From NCBI GenBank assembly GCA_000746765.1, contig JOSY01000074.1, positions 1-64,000 of the forward strand: 64,000 nucleotides of DNA, written 5' to 3'. The notes under the pieces are model-generated. The model was not told where the DNA came from, searched no databases, and saw nothing but the letters and a program-made list of their open reading frames with translations. The position numbers and the translations under genes are program-made. Below, one piece after another: positions 36,548 to 46,074 of the stretch (position 1 is the stretch's first letter; every line of letters starts with the position of its first letter). Origin of the DNA: Marine Group I thaumarchaeote SCGC AAA799-D11. Its GTDB lineage: Archaea; Thermoproteota; Nitrososphaeria; Nitrososphaerales; Nitrosopumilaceae.

Positions 36548-37386
36548 AAGTAAAACCATTTGATTATAAGAAACGAAATATGTCAGTTTGGAACGAAGTT
36601 GCACCAAGATATCATAAAAGATGGGCAACAGCTAAAAGAGGTCCATTTCAAAGTACAAAAAAACTAGTAGAATTAATTGATATTCAAAAAGGAGACCATA
36701 TTCTTGATGTTGCAAGTGGAACGGGGGTTGTTACAAAATTATTAAATCGAAAAGTAGGAAAATCTGGATTTGTAGTTGGTGCAGATACATCAACTACTGC
36801 AATTAAAGTTGCAAAAACATGGAACAAAAAATCTTCAAATGTATTATTTGTAAATGCTGATGCTGAGAATTTTTCATTCAAAGAAAAATTTGATGTCATT
36901 ACATGCCAATACGCATTGTTTTTCTTTCCAAATGCCCAAAAAGCTCTAAAAAATATGAAAAATAGCCTCAAAGATTCAGGTAAATTAGGAATATCTGTGC
37001 ACGGACATCCAGATAGAGTACCATATTTTGATTGTATTTTCGAGGCTGTAACTCGATTTATCCCAAATTACATTCCACCTGGAACTCCTGATTTTGATAG
37101 ATTTGGAACAAAAAAAGCACTCAAAGATGAGATAAAAAAAGCTGGTTTTAGAAAAATCACAGTAAAAGATTACAATTTTCCATACAGTCCAGGTACTTTT
37201 GAGCAATACTGGAGTAATTATCTCCGATATGTAGCAAAACCAATTAAAGAAAAACTAGACACGCTTGAAAGATCTCAAAGAAAAGAGCTCAAAGAAATGG
37301 TAAAAGAAAACACAAAACCATACACAAAAAAGAATGGAATGATTCAATTTCCTTGGGAAGTTTTAATTTTAACAGCAAAACATTAG
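36544..37386 (+). CDS. Class I SAM-dependent methyltransferase
   Basis: The 280-aa protein has the SAM motif ILDVASGTGVVTKLL (about 51-65), the acidic strand VVGADTS, and FDVITCQYALFFFPN (motif IV-like). It belongs to the UbiE/small-molecule methyltransferase group; the acceptor is unknown. It starts with TTG and overlaps the 59-aa ORF by 4 bp, so it travels with the CoA operon. Confidence 0.85.
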   Translation: MKVKPFDYKKRNMSVWNEVAPRYHKRWATAKRGPFQSTKKLVELIDIQKGDHILDVASGTGVVTKLLNRKVGKSGFVVGADTSTTAIKVAKTWNKKSSNVLFVNADAENFSFKEKFDVITCQYALFFFPNAQKALKNMKNSLKDSGKLGISVHGHPDRVPYFDCIFEAVTRFIPNYIPPGTPDFDRFGTKKALKDEIKKAGFRKITVKDYNFPYSPGTFEQYWSNYLRYVAKPIKEKLDTLERSQRKELKEMVKENTKPYTKKNGMIQFPWEVLILTAKH

Positions 37387-37400
37387 GAAATTAGTAGAAA

Positions 37401-37883
37401 ATGGCCAAAGACAAGAAAAAGAAAGAAGAAGAAAAACCAAAAAAGTCAGGTTTACAGGCATTTCTTAAAAAAAGAACACCATTTTATCTTGCAGCAGTTG
37501 CACTAATTGCAATTTCAGCTCAAAGTGTGTTATCAGAGAAAAATTTTGAGAACAGTCTACCAGAATTATCAGGAGAAGAACAAATGGTTGTAGACACTTT
37601 GTTAAACTATAATGCAGGAGTAGAATCAAAACTTACTGTAAAAGAAGTAATCAAGAATCAAATAGATGAAGAGTATCCAGATGAAAAAATTTATGGACAC
37701 AAGAAAACTGTTCTTGATTTGTCAGTTACGAATGTAGATTCAGATGAGTATAATGTCATTTTGAATTTCAAATCATACAAGGGAGAGATGAATTTTGATT
37801 GGAATGTTAATGTAGAGTCTCAAGAAATTATATCAAACAATCCAGATTCAAAACATGTAATTGACGTAGTCACTTTTTCCTAG
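37401..37883 (+). CDS. Single-span membrane protein of unknown function
   Basis: The 160-aa protein has a very Lys-rich cytosolic start (about 1-26), one transmembrane helix (about 28-46) and an acidic outer domain (about 48-160) with a beta-rich end. It may end the CoA operon, 14 bp after the methyltransferase. No domain is recognised. Confidence 0.6.
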   Translation: MAKDKKKKEEEKPKKSGLQAFLKKRTPFYLAAVALIAISAQSVLSEKNFENSLPELSGEEQMVVDTLLNYNAGVESKLTVKEVIKNQIDEEYPDEKIYGHKKTVLDLSVTNVDSDEYNVILNFKSYKGEMNFDWNVNVESQEIISNNPDSKHVIDVVTFS

Positions 37884-37885
37884 GC

Positions 37886-38950
37886 TCAAATTGTGACTAG
37901 ATCTTTAGTAAATTTGTGCATAACAACTGGTTTTTTCTTAACAATCAATGAATCTTCAATTCTAATTCCAAATTTATTTTTAATATAAATTCCAGGTTCT
38001 ACTGTAATTGCCATATTTTCTTTAAGTTTTGTATCACTTCTGTACGAAACTGTTGGAAGCTCATGTACTTCTAATCCAATTCCATGTCCAGTTGAATGAA
38101 TAAAATATTTACCATAATTTTTTTCATTAATGTATTTTCTACATGCAAAATCAACATCTTTACAATTTGCATTTGGTTTTACAGCCTTTAGTCCATGTTT
38201 TTGAGATTCTTTAACAATCTCATATGCTTCTTTTGCTTGTGATGAAATATTTCCTATTGCAAATGTTCTAGTTGCATCAGAAACATATCCTTTGTATCTC
38301 AATGTAAGATCAGTTACAATAAGATCTCCTTTTTTGAATTTTCTATTTGTTACTTGGGCATGTGGTAAGGCACCATTAGGACCTCCAGCAATAATCAATG
38401 GATTAAGAGTAGATTTGTATCCAGTATCAAACATTTGCTGCTCCATTGCATATGTCATCAAAATTGTTTGTAATTCAGACTCTTTTTGTCCCACTTTAAT
38501 CCTTTTTGAACAAATTTCGAACATTTCGTCAATGATTTTGGAAGCTTTTTTGAGTACTTTGATCTCGTTTTCGTCTTTAATTATACGAGAATTGTAAAAT
38601 GGTTCTGTGGATGATTTTATTTTAGGAACAGATTTTTTCAAGGATGTCATTATAGAGTAATTTTGACAATCAGTACAAACGCGGTTTTTCTTTATTTTCT
38701 TTACAAGTGAAGATACAAGACCAGTACCACGTTCTGCAGTAATTACATCACAATCTTCAGATTCATCTTTTGCTCTTCCAACCTCAAGTTCCGGAGCAAT
38801 AATGGTAGTTTTGCCATTTTTTTCTAACAGACCTATAGCTTCGCCCCAAAATCCAGTCATGTAAAAGAGGTTTTCAGGCTCAAAAGTAACTAGAGTATCG
38901 CAGCCGATCTTTTGTGCGTGTTTTAGTAGATTTTTCCTACGTAGTTTCAC
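37886..38950 (-). CDS. M24-family Xaa-Pro aminopeptidase
   Basis: The creatinase-like N-terminal domain is followed by the M24 metallopeptidase domain with the five metal ligands in DLTLRYKGYVSDATRTF (two Asp), HSTGHGIGLEVHELP (His), VEPGIYI (Glu) and RIEDSL (Glu). It removes N-terminal residues before proline. I choose GTG 38950 because a TATA-like element lies about 25 bp upstream; TTG 38974 is in frame but would add only eight residues. It is divergent from the PP-loop gene. Confidence 0.9.
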   Translation of the reverse strand: MKLRRKNLLKHAQKIGCDTLVTFEPENLFYMTGFWGEAIGLLEKNGKTTIIAPELEVGRAKDESEDCDVITAERGTGLVSSLVKKIKKNRVCTDCQNYSIMTSLKKSVPKIKSSTEPFYNSRIIKDENEIKVLKKASKIIDEMFEICSKRIKVGQKESELQTILMTYAMEQQMFDTGYKSTLNPLIIAGGPNGALPHAQVTNRKFKKGDLIVTDLTLRYKGYVSDATRTFAIGNISSQAKEAYEIVKESQKHGLKAVKPNANCKDVDFACRKYINEKNYGKYFIHSTGHGIGLEVHELPTVSYRSDTKLKENMAITVEPGIYIKNKFGIRIEDSLIVKKKPVVMHKFTKDLVTI

Positions 38951-39022
38951 ACACAAAAAACACTTGTTTCTCAATTTATGTATGATGCAAAGTTTGTATA
39001 TGGAAATTCAGCCTAGATCGCT

Positions 39023-40036
39023 GTGACTGAAGAAAAAGAGAAGAAGAAAGTTGTTGCATTACTGTCTGGAGGTCTAGACAGTCAGCTTGCTGTCAGAATG
39101 ATGCAAGAGCAAGGATTTGATGTCTCTGCAGTTGCAATAAAGACTCCATTTTGTGATTTTGATTGTGGGAGAGGTTGTGGATTTGAAATTAGAGAAAGAG
39201 CAGACGATCTTAATGTAAATTTGAAGACAGTATATCTTGGTGATGAGTATATCGAGATGTTAAAGAATCCAAAACACGGAATTGGTGCAGGATTTAATCC
39301 ATGTATTGATTGCCGAGCCATGATGTTTGATGCTGCAAAAAAACACATGAAAGAGATCGGTGCAGAATTTATTGTATCAGGTGAAGTATTAGGTCAGCGT
39401 CCAATGAGTCAACATGGGCCTGCATTAAGAACTATTGAAAAAGAATCAGATCTTGTAGGAAAAATTGTAAGACCGTTGTCTGCTGCATTACTACCAGAAA
39501 CAATTCCTGAAAAAGAAGGATTGATCAAGAGAGAAAATCTAGGAATGATAAGAGGTAGAACTAGAAGAAATCAATTAGACATGGCAAAAAAATATGGAAT
39601 TGAAAATCCACCTAATGCTGGTGGAGGATGTCTATTAACAGAACCACAGTTTGGAATTAAAGCTAAAGATCTTTTCAGACATGTTGAAAATCCAACAATT
39701 AATGATATTGATTTGTTAAAAATTGGAAGACATTTCAGATTAGATGAAGAAACAAAATTAGTTGTTGGTAGAAACAAAGATGAAAATGAAATGATCAAAG
39801 CAATTGCATTACCAAATGATATTTTACTTGAAGCAAAAGATCACGTTGGCCCAACTTCAATTCTAAGAGGTAAGACGGCTAAAAACCATACAAACTTTGC
39901 ATCATCTGTAACTTTAAGATATTCAGATGCTCCAAAAAATCAACAAGAAGTTGTGTTAGTAAAAAAAGGAGAAGTTAGTGAAGAAATTAGTGCTAAAAGC
40001 ATAGAAGAAGAAGATTACATTAAATTCAGAATTTAG
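39023..40036 (+). CDS. PP-loop ATPase, tRNA thiolation (MnmA/ThiI-like)
   Basis: The 337-aa protein has the PP-loop ALLSGGLDSQLA (about 12-23) that binds ATP for adenylation of an RNA base. Cysteines in CDFDCGRGCGF and CIDCRAMM suggest a sulfur relay or metal site. The rest (GGGCLLTEPQF, then a beta-rich end) resembles the archaeal tRNA-modification PP-loop group. Substrate tRNA and position cannot be told. GTG start at 39023. Confidence 0.78.
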   Translation: MTEEKEKKKVVALLSGGLDSQLAVRMMQEQGFDVSAVAIKTPFCDFDCGRGCGFEIRERADDLNVNLKTVYLGDEYIEMLKNPKHGIGAGFNPCIDCRAMMFDAAKKHMKEIGAEFIVSGEVLGQRPMSQHGPALRTIEKESDLVGKIVRPLSAALLPETIPEKEGLIKRENLGMIRGRTRRNQLDMAKKYGIENPPNAGGGCLLTEPQFGIKAKDLFRHVENPTINDIDLLKIGRHFRLDEETKLVVGRNKDENEMIKAIALPNDILLEAKDHVGPTSILRGKTAKNHTNFASSVTLRYSDAPKNQQEVVLVKKGEVSEEISAKSIEEEDYIKFRI

Positions 40037-40109
40037 GCGTGAATTTTTTAAAAAATTAGTTAAAACTAAGGAAGAGTTTTTGAGGGAGTAGATCACATTT
40101 TCAAATAGA

Positions 40110-40388
40110 ATGCAAAAACAAGAAAATACGACATTTCTAAAGGCTATTACCATTAGAGACATCAGTGATGTACATTCGATTAAAGAAGATATCAAAAAAG
40201 ATATGATTTTGATTCTTAGAGTAACACCACTAGCTCAAAAAGATGTAGAACAGCTTAGAAAAGTTGTTGAAGAATTGTATTCTATTGCAAAAAGTGCCGG
40301 TGCAGATATTGCAAGATTAGGTGAAGAAAGAATTATTGTTGCTCCATCTAACATAAAGATCTGGAAACCAGAATATGATCTAAAATAA
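40110..40388 (+). CDS. sepF: SepF-like cell division protein
   Basis: The 92-aa protein matches the core SepF domain: FLKAITIRDISDVHSIKEDI, then MILILRVTPLAQKDVEQLRKVVEEL, and a closing GADIARLGEERIIVAP. In archaea with FtsZ, SepF anchors FtsZ to the membrane. The usual N-terminal amphipathic membrane helix is short or missing here (starts MQKQENTTF). Its presence in a lineage thought to divide by the Cdv/ESCRT machinery is notable. It converges on the FttA gene, with 9 bp of overlap. Confidence 0.82.
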   Translation: MQKQENTTFLKAITIRDISDVHSIKEDIKKDMILILRVTPLAQKDVEQLRKVVEELYSIAKSAGADIARLGEERIIVAPSNIKIWKPEYDLK

Positions 40389-42338
40389 TTTTATTCCTTC
40401 TTGAATTTGAGGATAATGAGCAGGAACTCTATGCATTCTTCTAATATTCATAGCAAGATTTTCTGATTTCTTTCTTTCGCCGTGATTGACTAGTACTCTT
40501 CGTAGTTTTGGTCTAAGTCTTTGTACAAATGACATTAGTTGATTATAATCACTATGTCCACTAAATCCATCTAGTTTTTCTACACCACAGTTGATCGTTA
40601 CAACTTCAACTTTACCTTCTTTTCCTAACATTGTTGCTTGCTTTGATCCATCAAGAACTCTTCTTCCCAGAGTTCCATTTACTTGATAGGACACAAAGAG
40701 AACTTTGCTCTTTTTATCAGGAGCAATATTTTTGAAATATTCTAAAACGGGTCCACCTTCTAACATTCCAGATGTTGCTAAAATTATACAAGGAGAGTCT
40801 TCTCTCATAGGTTCTTCTCTAGCATCTGCATGCTCAATGTTTGTGAAATATTCAGAATCAAACGGATTATCATCAGTTTCTAGAATTTTTTGCTTTAATT
40901 CACGTGCAAGATATTCAGGATATGATTCATGGATTGCTGATGCCTCTGAAATCATTCCCTCAGTAAATACTGGAGCCTCAATCATTTCACCAGATTTCAT
41001 ATAATGATCAATTACCATCATGATTTCTTGTGCACGACCAACTGCAGGAATCGGAATGAGAACTTTACCACCATCTGCAAGAGTATTGTTTACTGCATTA
41101 ATGAAAGCAGATTCAACTTCTTGTCTACTAGGTTGAATGTCTTCTTTAAGACCATACGTACTTTCGATAAGTAATGTCTCTACTCTTGGGAAATTCCAAC
41201 TAGCAGCTTCAAACAAAATACTTTTTCCAAATTTAATATCACCAGAATAAACAAAATTATGATCACCGTTTCCAATATGAAAATGACATAATGCTGAACC
41301 TAGAATATGACCAGCATTTGCAAGAACTAATTTGATGTCAGGAGAAATATCAGTTACAGTTCCATATGGTAAAGTAATTGTTTGTCTCATAATTTGTTTT
41401 ACATCACGTTCAGAATAGATAGGAGTTCTTCCTTGAGCTGCTGCAACTTTGATAGCATCTAATTGAATTAGATTCATCATAGGTAATGTTGGCTCAGTAC
41501 AATAGATTGGTCCTTTGTATCCGTATTTACATAATGTAGGTAAGAATCCAGTATGATCCAAGTGTGCATGACCGATAACTACAGCATCAAGATCATCTAA
41601 GGTGATATTCAAAGAGTCTAATCTAGGAAATGCATCCATTGGAGAACGTGCTCCAGGATTTATTCCACAATCAATGAGTATCTTACTTTCAGGAGTTGAT
41701 AACAATAATGAAGAACGTCCAACTTGACCAAATCCACCAAGAGTATAAAGTGAAACTTCGGTTCTCTGAGTTAGTCGGGGTCTGAAAATTTCATCACCGA
41801 CTTGTTTTAGTTGCTTACTTCTTTCAGCAGAAGCTTGTTTGAGAGTTGCATTAATTGTTTGAATGGTACGAGATGGAACAGTAGTGGCCTTTCTTACACG
41901 TATTTTCCAGCCTGTTTTCTCAGTTACTTCAGCATGATTGAATTCTTTTGCATTTCTCTGTAGTAACCAAGGTCGTTTTGCTTCAATTGATACTTCGCCT
42001 GTTGCAGTATCAAATAGTGTATTTTGTAATTTAGCGTCATCTGGTACTAAACTTGCAATAATTTTTCTAGCATCATCTTCAGGTTTTCTAATTGATTCGT
42101 CAGTTCTAACAACAATTCGTTTTTTGATCACACTTACAAGATTAGAAATTGTTTGATTGTTTTCCATCAGATAACGAGGAGAGTTTGTGTAAAGTGCAAT
42201 ACGTGGTCCTTCATATTCAATTTTTGTAACATTAGCCTCTTTAGGTATACTTTGCAGTATGGTGGCCATTATATTCTGGCTGCTAGGAGGTAATTCTTTT
42301 TGTTGTTGTTTTCTTTGCATTAAATCACTAAAGTTCAA
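40380..42338 (-). CDS. Archaeal CPSF-like nuclease aCPSF1/FttA (KH + metallo-beta-lactamase + beta-CASP)
   Basis: The 652-aa protein has N-terminal KH-type RNA-binding domains (about 15-160), a metallo-beta-lactamase core (GHAHLDHTGF and later metal residues) and a beta-CASP domain closing with GHSDYNQL and NHGERKKSE. This architecture is that of aCPSF1/FttA, which cuts nascent RNA and ends transcription in archaea. Its start overlaps the end of the proteasome beta gene by 11 bp, suggesting cotranscription. Confidence 0.93.
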   Translation of the reverse strand: MNFSDLMQRKQQQKELPPSSQNIMATILQSIPKEANVTKIEYEGPRIALYTNSPRYLMENNQTISNLVSVIKKRIVVRTDESIRKPEDDARKIIASLVPDDAKLQNTLFDTATGEVSIEAKRPWLLQRNAKEFNHAEVTEKTGWKIRVRKATTVPSRTIQTINATLKQASAERSKQLKQVGDEIFRPRLTQRTEVSLYTLGGFGQVGRSSLLLSTPESKILIDCGINPGARSPMDAFPRLDSLNITLDDLDAVVIGHAHLDHTGFLPTLCKYGYKGPIYCTEPTLPMMNLIQLDAIKVAAAQGRTPIYSERDVKQIMRQTITLPYGTVTDISPDIKLVLANAGHILGSALCHFHIGNGDHNFVYSGDIKFGKSILFEAASWNFPRVETLLIESTYGLKEDIQPSRQEVESAFINAVNNTLADGGKVLIPIPAVGRAQEIMMVIDHYMKSGEMIEAPVFTEGMISEASAIHESYPEYLARELKQKILETDDNPFDSEYFTNIEHADAREEPMREDSPCIILATSGMLEGGPVLEYFKNIAPDKKSKVLFVSYQVNGTLGRRVLDGSKQATMLGKEGKVEVVTINCGVEKLDGFSGHSDYNQLMSFVQRLRPKLRRVLVNHGERKKSENLAMNIRRMHRVPAHYPQIQEGIKLF

Positions 42339-42969
42339 TGACTGCTTTCTTTTGTTCTTCAGTCAAAAGACGGAATCCATCTTTATCCATTATTGCGATG
42401 TTAATTCCATCGCCGGTACCAATGTTTCTAACTATTGCTGCTTTTACAGCCCTTAAAGCAATTTTTTTTGCTTCTTCAACTGTAAGTTCTTCTCTATATT
42501 CTTCTTCAAGTAAACCATAAGCTACTGGTGAGCCGCTACCAGTTGTAACATATGCTTTCTTTTCAACTGAACCAAACATATCGATGTTAAACAGTGCAGG
42601 GCCTTCTGCATCATATCCTCCAACCAAAATATCAGCCATGAATGGATAGCCTCTGTTTTGATGGAAAATCAATGAGCAAAGTCTTGCAAGTGAATGAATG
42701 GATATTGGTTCATGTTTTTCAACTCTATGAAGATTAGAATGATAACGTAAAATATCAACAATGTTTTGTGCGTCTGCAACACCACCAGCAAGAGTCAATC
42801 CTGCATGGTCATCTATTTTTTGAATTTTCATTGTGTTGTTGTTTGCAATGAAATATCCAGCGCTTGCTCTCATATCTGCACATAAAACTACACCATCCTT
42901 TGCCTTGATACCTACAGTGGTCGTCCCGTGCAGAATTTTTTCTTCGACATTATTTGACAAAAAATACAC
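42328..42969 (-). CDS. psmB: Proteasome beta subunit
   Basis: After a 15-residue propeptide (ends ILHG) the catalytic N-terminal Thr of TTTVGIKAKDG is exposed. Counted from it, Asp17 (CADMR), Arg19 and Lys33 are all present, so this is an active catalytic subunit of the 20S proteasome. 213 aa is normal. The start is GTG at 42969. A TATA-like ttttaaataa at 43001-43010 lies about 37 bp upstream and may serve this gene and the divergent G1PDH gene. Confidence 0.95.
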   Translation of the reverse strand: MYFLSNNVEEKILHGTTTVGIKAKDGVVLCADMRASAGYFIANNNTMKIQKIDDHAGLTLAGGVADAQNIVDILRYHSNLHRVEKHEPISIHSLARLCSLIFHQNRGYPFMADILVGGYDAEGPALFNIDMFGSVEKKAYVTTGSGSPVAYGLLEEEYREELTVEEAKKIALRAVKAAIVRNIGTGDGINIAIMDKDGFRLLTEEQKKAVIEL

Positions 42970-43000
42970 CTATTAAGATAAAGTAAATGGCATTTCACCC

Positions 43001-43010
43001 TTTTAAATAA
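43001..43010. promoter_or_regulatory. Shared TATA-like element between psmB and the G1PDH gene
   Basis: ttttaaataa reads as a TATA box on both strands. It is about 32 bp from the G1PDH ATG (43038) and about 37 bp from the psmB GTG (42969). A single element may drive both divergent genes. Confidence 0.4.
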
Positions 43011-43037
43011 CTTTTTGATCTCTGGAAATCATAAATA

Positions 43038-44102
43038 ATGACAAAAAATCAAGATCGCATGAAATCACATACGATGGAATTACCTAGACAGATTGTTGTG
43101 GGTGAGAAGAACATAAATGAATTTGGAGAGTTTTTGCACAATTTAACAAAACCAAAAAAAATTTCTTTGATTTCTGGAATTCATGTAAAAAAAGTTCTTA
43201 GACAAAGAATTGAAAAATCATTGAAAACAAAAAAAATCAAGTTTGCATGGCATACGTCAAAAGATAATCAAATTAGCACTCTAAATAGAATTGAAAAAGA
43301 GGTAAAAAAAGATCACAGTGATATCATTGCAGGTATTGGGGGTGGACGTTCTGTTGATACTGCAAAATTAATTTCTTTTAATTTAGATATTCCATTTGTT
43401 AGTGTACCAACTGCAGCATCTCATGATGGTGTATCAAGTCCATTTGTTTCAGTAAAAAGTGATAAACCACATTCTATTGTAGCATCTGCCCCATTGGGGG
43501 TTTTTGTAGACATAGATATTATCAAAAAGGCACCAACAAGATTACTTGCTAGTGGTTGCGGTGATCTAATAGCAAATATCATTGCAGTCAAGGATTGGCA
43601 ATTAGGTCATCAAAAAACTGGAGAATATTATGGAACTTACTCAGCAGAATTAGCTATGATGAGTGCCATGATGGTACTAGATAATTCAAGAAAATATGCA
43701 AAAAATGGATTAGACGCAAGAGTAATTGTTGAGGCTTTGATTAGTGCAGGAGTTGCTTCATGTATTGCAGGAAGTAGCAGACCATGTTCAGGTGCTGAAC
43801 ATCTATTTTCACATGCTTTAGATAAAATTGCACCAGGAAAGGGGCTACATGGAGAAAAATGTGGAATAGGTTCTATCATGATTGCAAAACTTCAAGGACA
43901 AGATTGGAAAAAAATTATTAAAACACTAAAAGATGTTGGTGCTCCAACAACTGCAAAACAAATTGGTTTAACTGAAGATCAGATTATTGATGCCTTAGTT
44001 ATTGCACAGGATCTAAGACCTGAAAGATATACAATTCTAAAAGAGGTAGAGATGACTGAGAGAAAAGCAAAAAGTCTTGCAAAGAGTACTAAGGTAATTT
44101 AA
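43038..44102 (+). CDS. egsA: Glycerol-1-phosphate dehydrogenase [NAD(P)+]
   Basis: This 354-aa enzyme makes sn-glycerol-1-phosphate, the archaeal lipid backbone. The nucleotide site GIGGGRSVDTAKL (about 98-110) and the zinc region VPTAASHDGVSSPF, ASGCGDLIANI and GAEHLFSHAL (His ligands) are intact. Presence of this gene confirms an archaeal host. It ends in a 4-bp tail-to-tail overlap with the FKBP gene. Confidence 0.95.
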   Translation: MTKNQDRMKSHTMELPRQIVVGEKNINEFGEFLHNLTKPKKISLISGIHVKKVLRQRIEKSLKTKKIKFAWHTSKDNQISTLNRIEKEVKKDHSDIIAGIGGGRSVDTAKLISFNLDIPFVSVPTAASHDGVSSPFVSVKSDKPHSIVASAPLGVFVDIDIIKKAPTRLLASGCGDLIANIIAVKDWQLGHQKTGEYYGTYSAELAMMSAMMVLDNSRKYAKNGLDARVIVEALISAGVASCIAGSSRPCSGAEHLFSHALDKIAPGKGLHGEKCGIGSIMIAKLQGQDWKKIIKTLKDVGAPTTAKQIGLTEDQIIDALVIAQDLRPERYTILKEVEMTERKAKSLAKSTKVI

Positions 44103-44845
44103 GCAGCCTTTTGTTCAGGTGCTTTTTCTTTTGTTTCAGGTTTCTTTTCTTGGGTTTGTTTGTTGACATGGGTTTCAACAAAGTTTACTTTTTCTAAAGT
44201 AGGAACAAATTTGAAGATGTCTAATTGAATAAAGTGCTTCATAATTTGTAAGCCATCAGCACGAAGAATTTCTTCAGGAATAGTAATGCTTACTTCTTTA
44301 TCTTTCAAGTCAAATGAAATTTTTGAGTCCTCTACTGGAAGTCTGTTTTTTAGAATTCCATCAACTTTATCATTTGCTGAATCAAGAGATTTGAGAACAT
44401 TTACATCAAAAAGAATTGTTTTTCCTGCATATTTGTGATTATAATCAATTTGAACTCTTCCTGAACCAATAAAACGAATTATTCCACGTTTATTATCAAC
44501 TTCAATTGTATCTCCAACTGAAACTTTCTCTGCATCTTCACCTAGTTTTCTAATTGGAATCATTCTAACTTTACCAGAATCTCTTTCACCAAATCCTTTG
44601 TCAGGTGTAACTTCAACTGTAAGTTTGTCACCTACAGCTGTTTTTGCAAGAGCCTCATCAAGTCCTTTGAGAACGGGATATGAGACTTCACCAATTGAAA
44701 CTAATTTTGGTTGATACTTGACATTTTGTTCATGAATAGAATATTTTTTTGCATCCTCTTCTAAAGTTGTGTCAAATACTTCTTCACTATCTTTTACCTT
44801 AGCTGTATAATCAACTAGGATTAGTGAACCTTTATCGAAAGTCAA
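44099..44845 (-). CDS. FKBP-type peptidyl-prolyl isomerase (SlyD-like)
   Basis: The 248-aa protein has a split FKBP fold: GSLILVDYTAKVKDSEEVFDTT at the N-terminus, VGDKLTVEVTPDKGFGERDSG, and the closing GRVQIDYNHKYAGKTILFDV. The insert-in-flap domain typical of SlyD is between. A C-terminal domain of about 100 residues and a Lys/Glu/Ala tail are extra relative to bacterial SlyD. It helps folding of cytosolic proteins. Confidence 0.9.
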   Translation of the reverse strand: MTFDKGSLILVDYTAKVKDSEEVFDTTLEEDAKKYSIHEQNVKYQPKLVSIGEVSYPVLKGLDEALAKTAVGDKLTVEVTPDKGFGERDSGKVRMIPIRKLGEDAEKVSVGDTIEVDNKRGIIRFIGSGRVQIDYNHKYAGKTILFDVNVLKSLDSANDKVDGILKNRLPVEDSKISFDLKDKEVSITIPEEILRADGLQIMKHFIQLDIFKFVPTLEKVNFVETHVNKQTQEKKPETKEKAPEQKAA

Positions 44846-44887
44846 TGTGATCGGTCTCGAATTTCCTTATATTAAGTTAACAGGGTT

Positions 44888-46033
44888 TTAGAGAGACTTT
44901 AGTTTTTCTTCAGCAGTTTTTAGTCCTGCTTGAGCATCTACTTCATATCCCATCATTGCTAATGTTGATGAGATTGCTGAAATTGTTCTCATTACATGAT
45001 ATGAACTAACTTCACCCATACATCCAACTCTGAACACTTTACCTTTAAGATTTCCAAATCCTCCTGCAACAAGAACTTTGAATTTGTTTGCAAGTGTATT
45101 TCTAAATGTCTTGTCTTCAAGACCATCAAGATAGTTTAATGCAACAATAGAAATTGAACGATCTTCTTCTTTTGCAAATGGAGATAATCCCATTGCACTG
45201 AGTCCAGAATACAATGCATCTGAACATACTTTGTGTCTATTGAATACATTTTGCAGTCCTTCTTCAAGCAGGATTGCTAATGCTTCTCTGTATGCATAAA
45301 GTAAAGGTAATGCTGGTGTGAAAGGAGTGTGTTTTTCCTCATCATAATATTTGAAGTATCTTGCTAGATTGAAATACATTGTAGGTGGTGGGTTTTCTTG
45401 CATGTATTTTTTAGCTCTAGGACTAACAGAGATTGGTGAAATTCCTGGAGGTGCTGCAATTGCTTTTTGTGCTCCAGTCATACATACATCAACACCCCAT
45501 TTATCAACTGGAAGTGGTGCTCCACCTAAGAGAGACACAGAATCTACTACATAGAATGCATCGTTTCTAGAAGTTAAATCAGATATTCTGTCAAGATAAT
45601 TGACCATAGTTCCTGTCGAAGTTTCATTGTGAACAACATAGAATGCTTTAACATCTTTGTTATTGTCAAATGCTTCTTTGACTTGATCAAAAGTTGCGTT
45701 TTGTCCTGGTGGAGTTTCAAGTTTAACTACGTTTGCTCCTTGACCTTCAATTAATTGAGATAATCTATTACTAAATTCACCGTTAACTGGAATGATAACT
45801 TTGTCACCTTTCTTAACTAAATTAACAACTCCTGCTTCAACGGCACCAGTTCCAGATGCAGATAATGCTACAATATCATTTTTAGTTTCAAAGACTTGTT
45901 GAGTTTTGTCAACTACATCTGTGTATAATTCAACAAAATCATCACTTCTATGGTTGATGATTGGTGCCAACATTGCCCTCATAACTCGATTAGGTACGTT
46001 TGTTGGTCCTGGAAGCATTGAAAGATATTCCAT
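44888..46033 (-). CDS. Class V PLP aminotransferase (alanine-glyoxylate/serine-pyruvate type)
   Basis: The 381-aa protein starts with MLPGPTNVPNRVMRAM and has the N-H-R motif (PIINHRSDDF), DSVSLLGG as PLP Asp region, and the PLP lysine in TGAQKAIAAPPG. This is the AGXT/purine catabolism/phosphoserine-related group of class V enzymes. In autotrophic archaea it likely serves glycine/serine or glyoxylate metabolism, but the exact pair of substrates cannot be told. Confidence 0.9.
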   Translation of the reverse strand: MEYLSMLPGPTNVPNRVMRAMLAPIINHRSDDFVELYTDVVDKTQQVFETKNDIVALSASGTGAVEAGVVNLVKKGDKVIIPVNGEFSNRLSQLIEGQGANVVKLETPPGQNATFDQVKEAFDNNKDVKAFYVVHNETSTGTMVNYLDRISDLTSRNDAFYVVDSVSLLGGAPLPVDKWGVDVCMTGAQKAIAAPPGISPISVSPRAKKYMQENPPPTMYFNLARYFKYYDEEKHTPFTPALPLLYAYREALAILLEEGLQNVFNRHKVCSDALYSGLSAMGLSPFAKEEDRSISIVALNYLDGLEDKTFRNTLANKFKVLVAGGFGNLKGKVFRVGCMGEVSSYHVMRTISAISSTLAMMGYEVDAQAGLKTAEEKLKSL

Positions 46034-46074
46034 ATGTTATCTACCAGTCAGTACTATACGGGGTTTATTTATAA

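Noticed and set aside
39023-40036. ThiI as a specific name for the PP-loop protein
   Set aside because: The THUMP and rhodanese domains of ThiI are absent, and the Cys motifs do not match MnmA exactly, so only a family-level call is justified.
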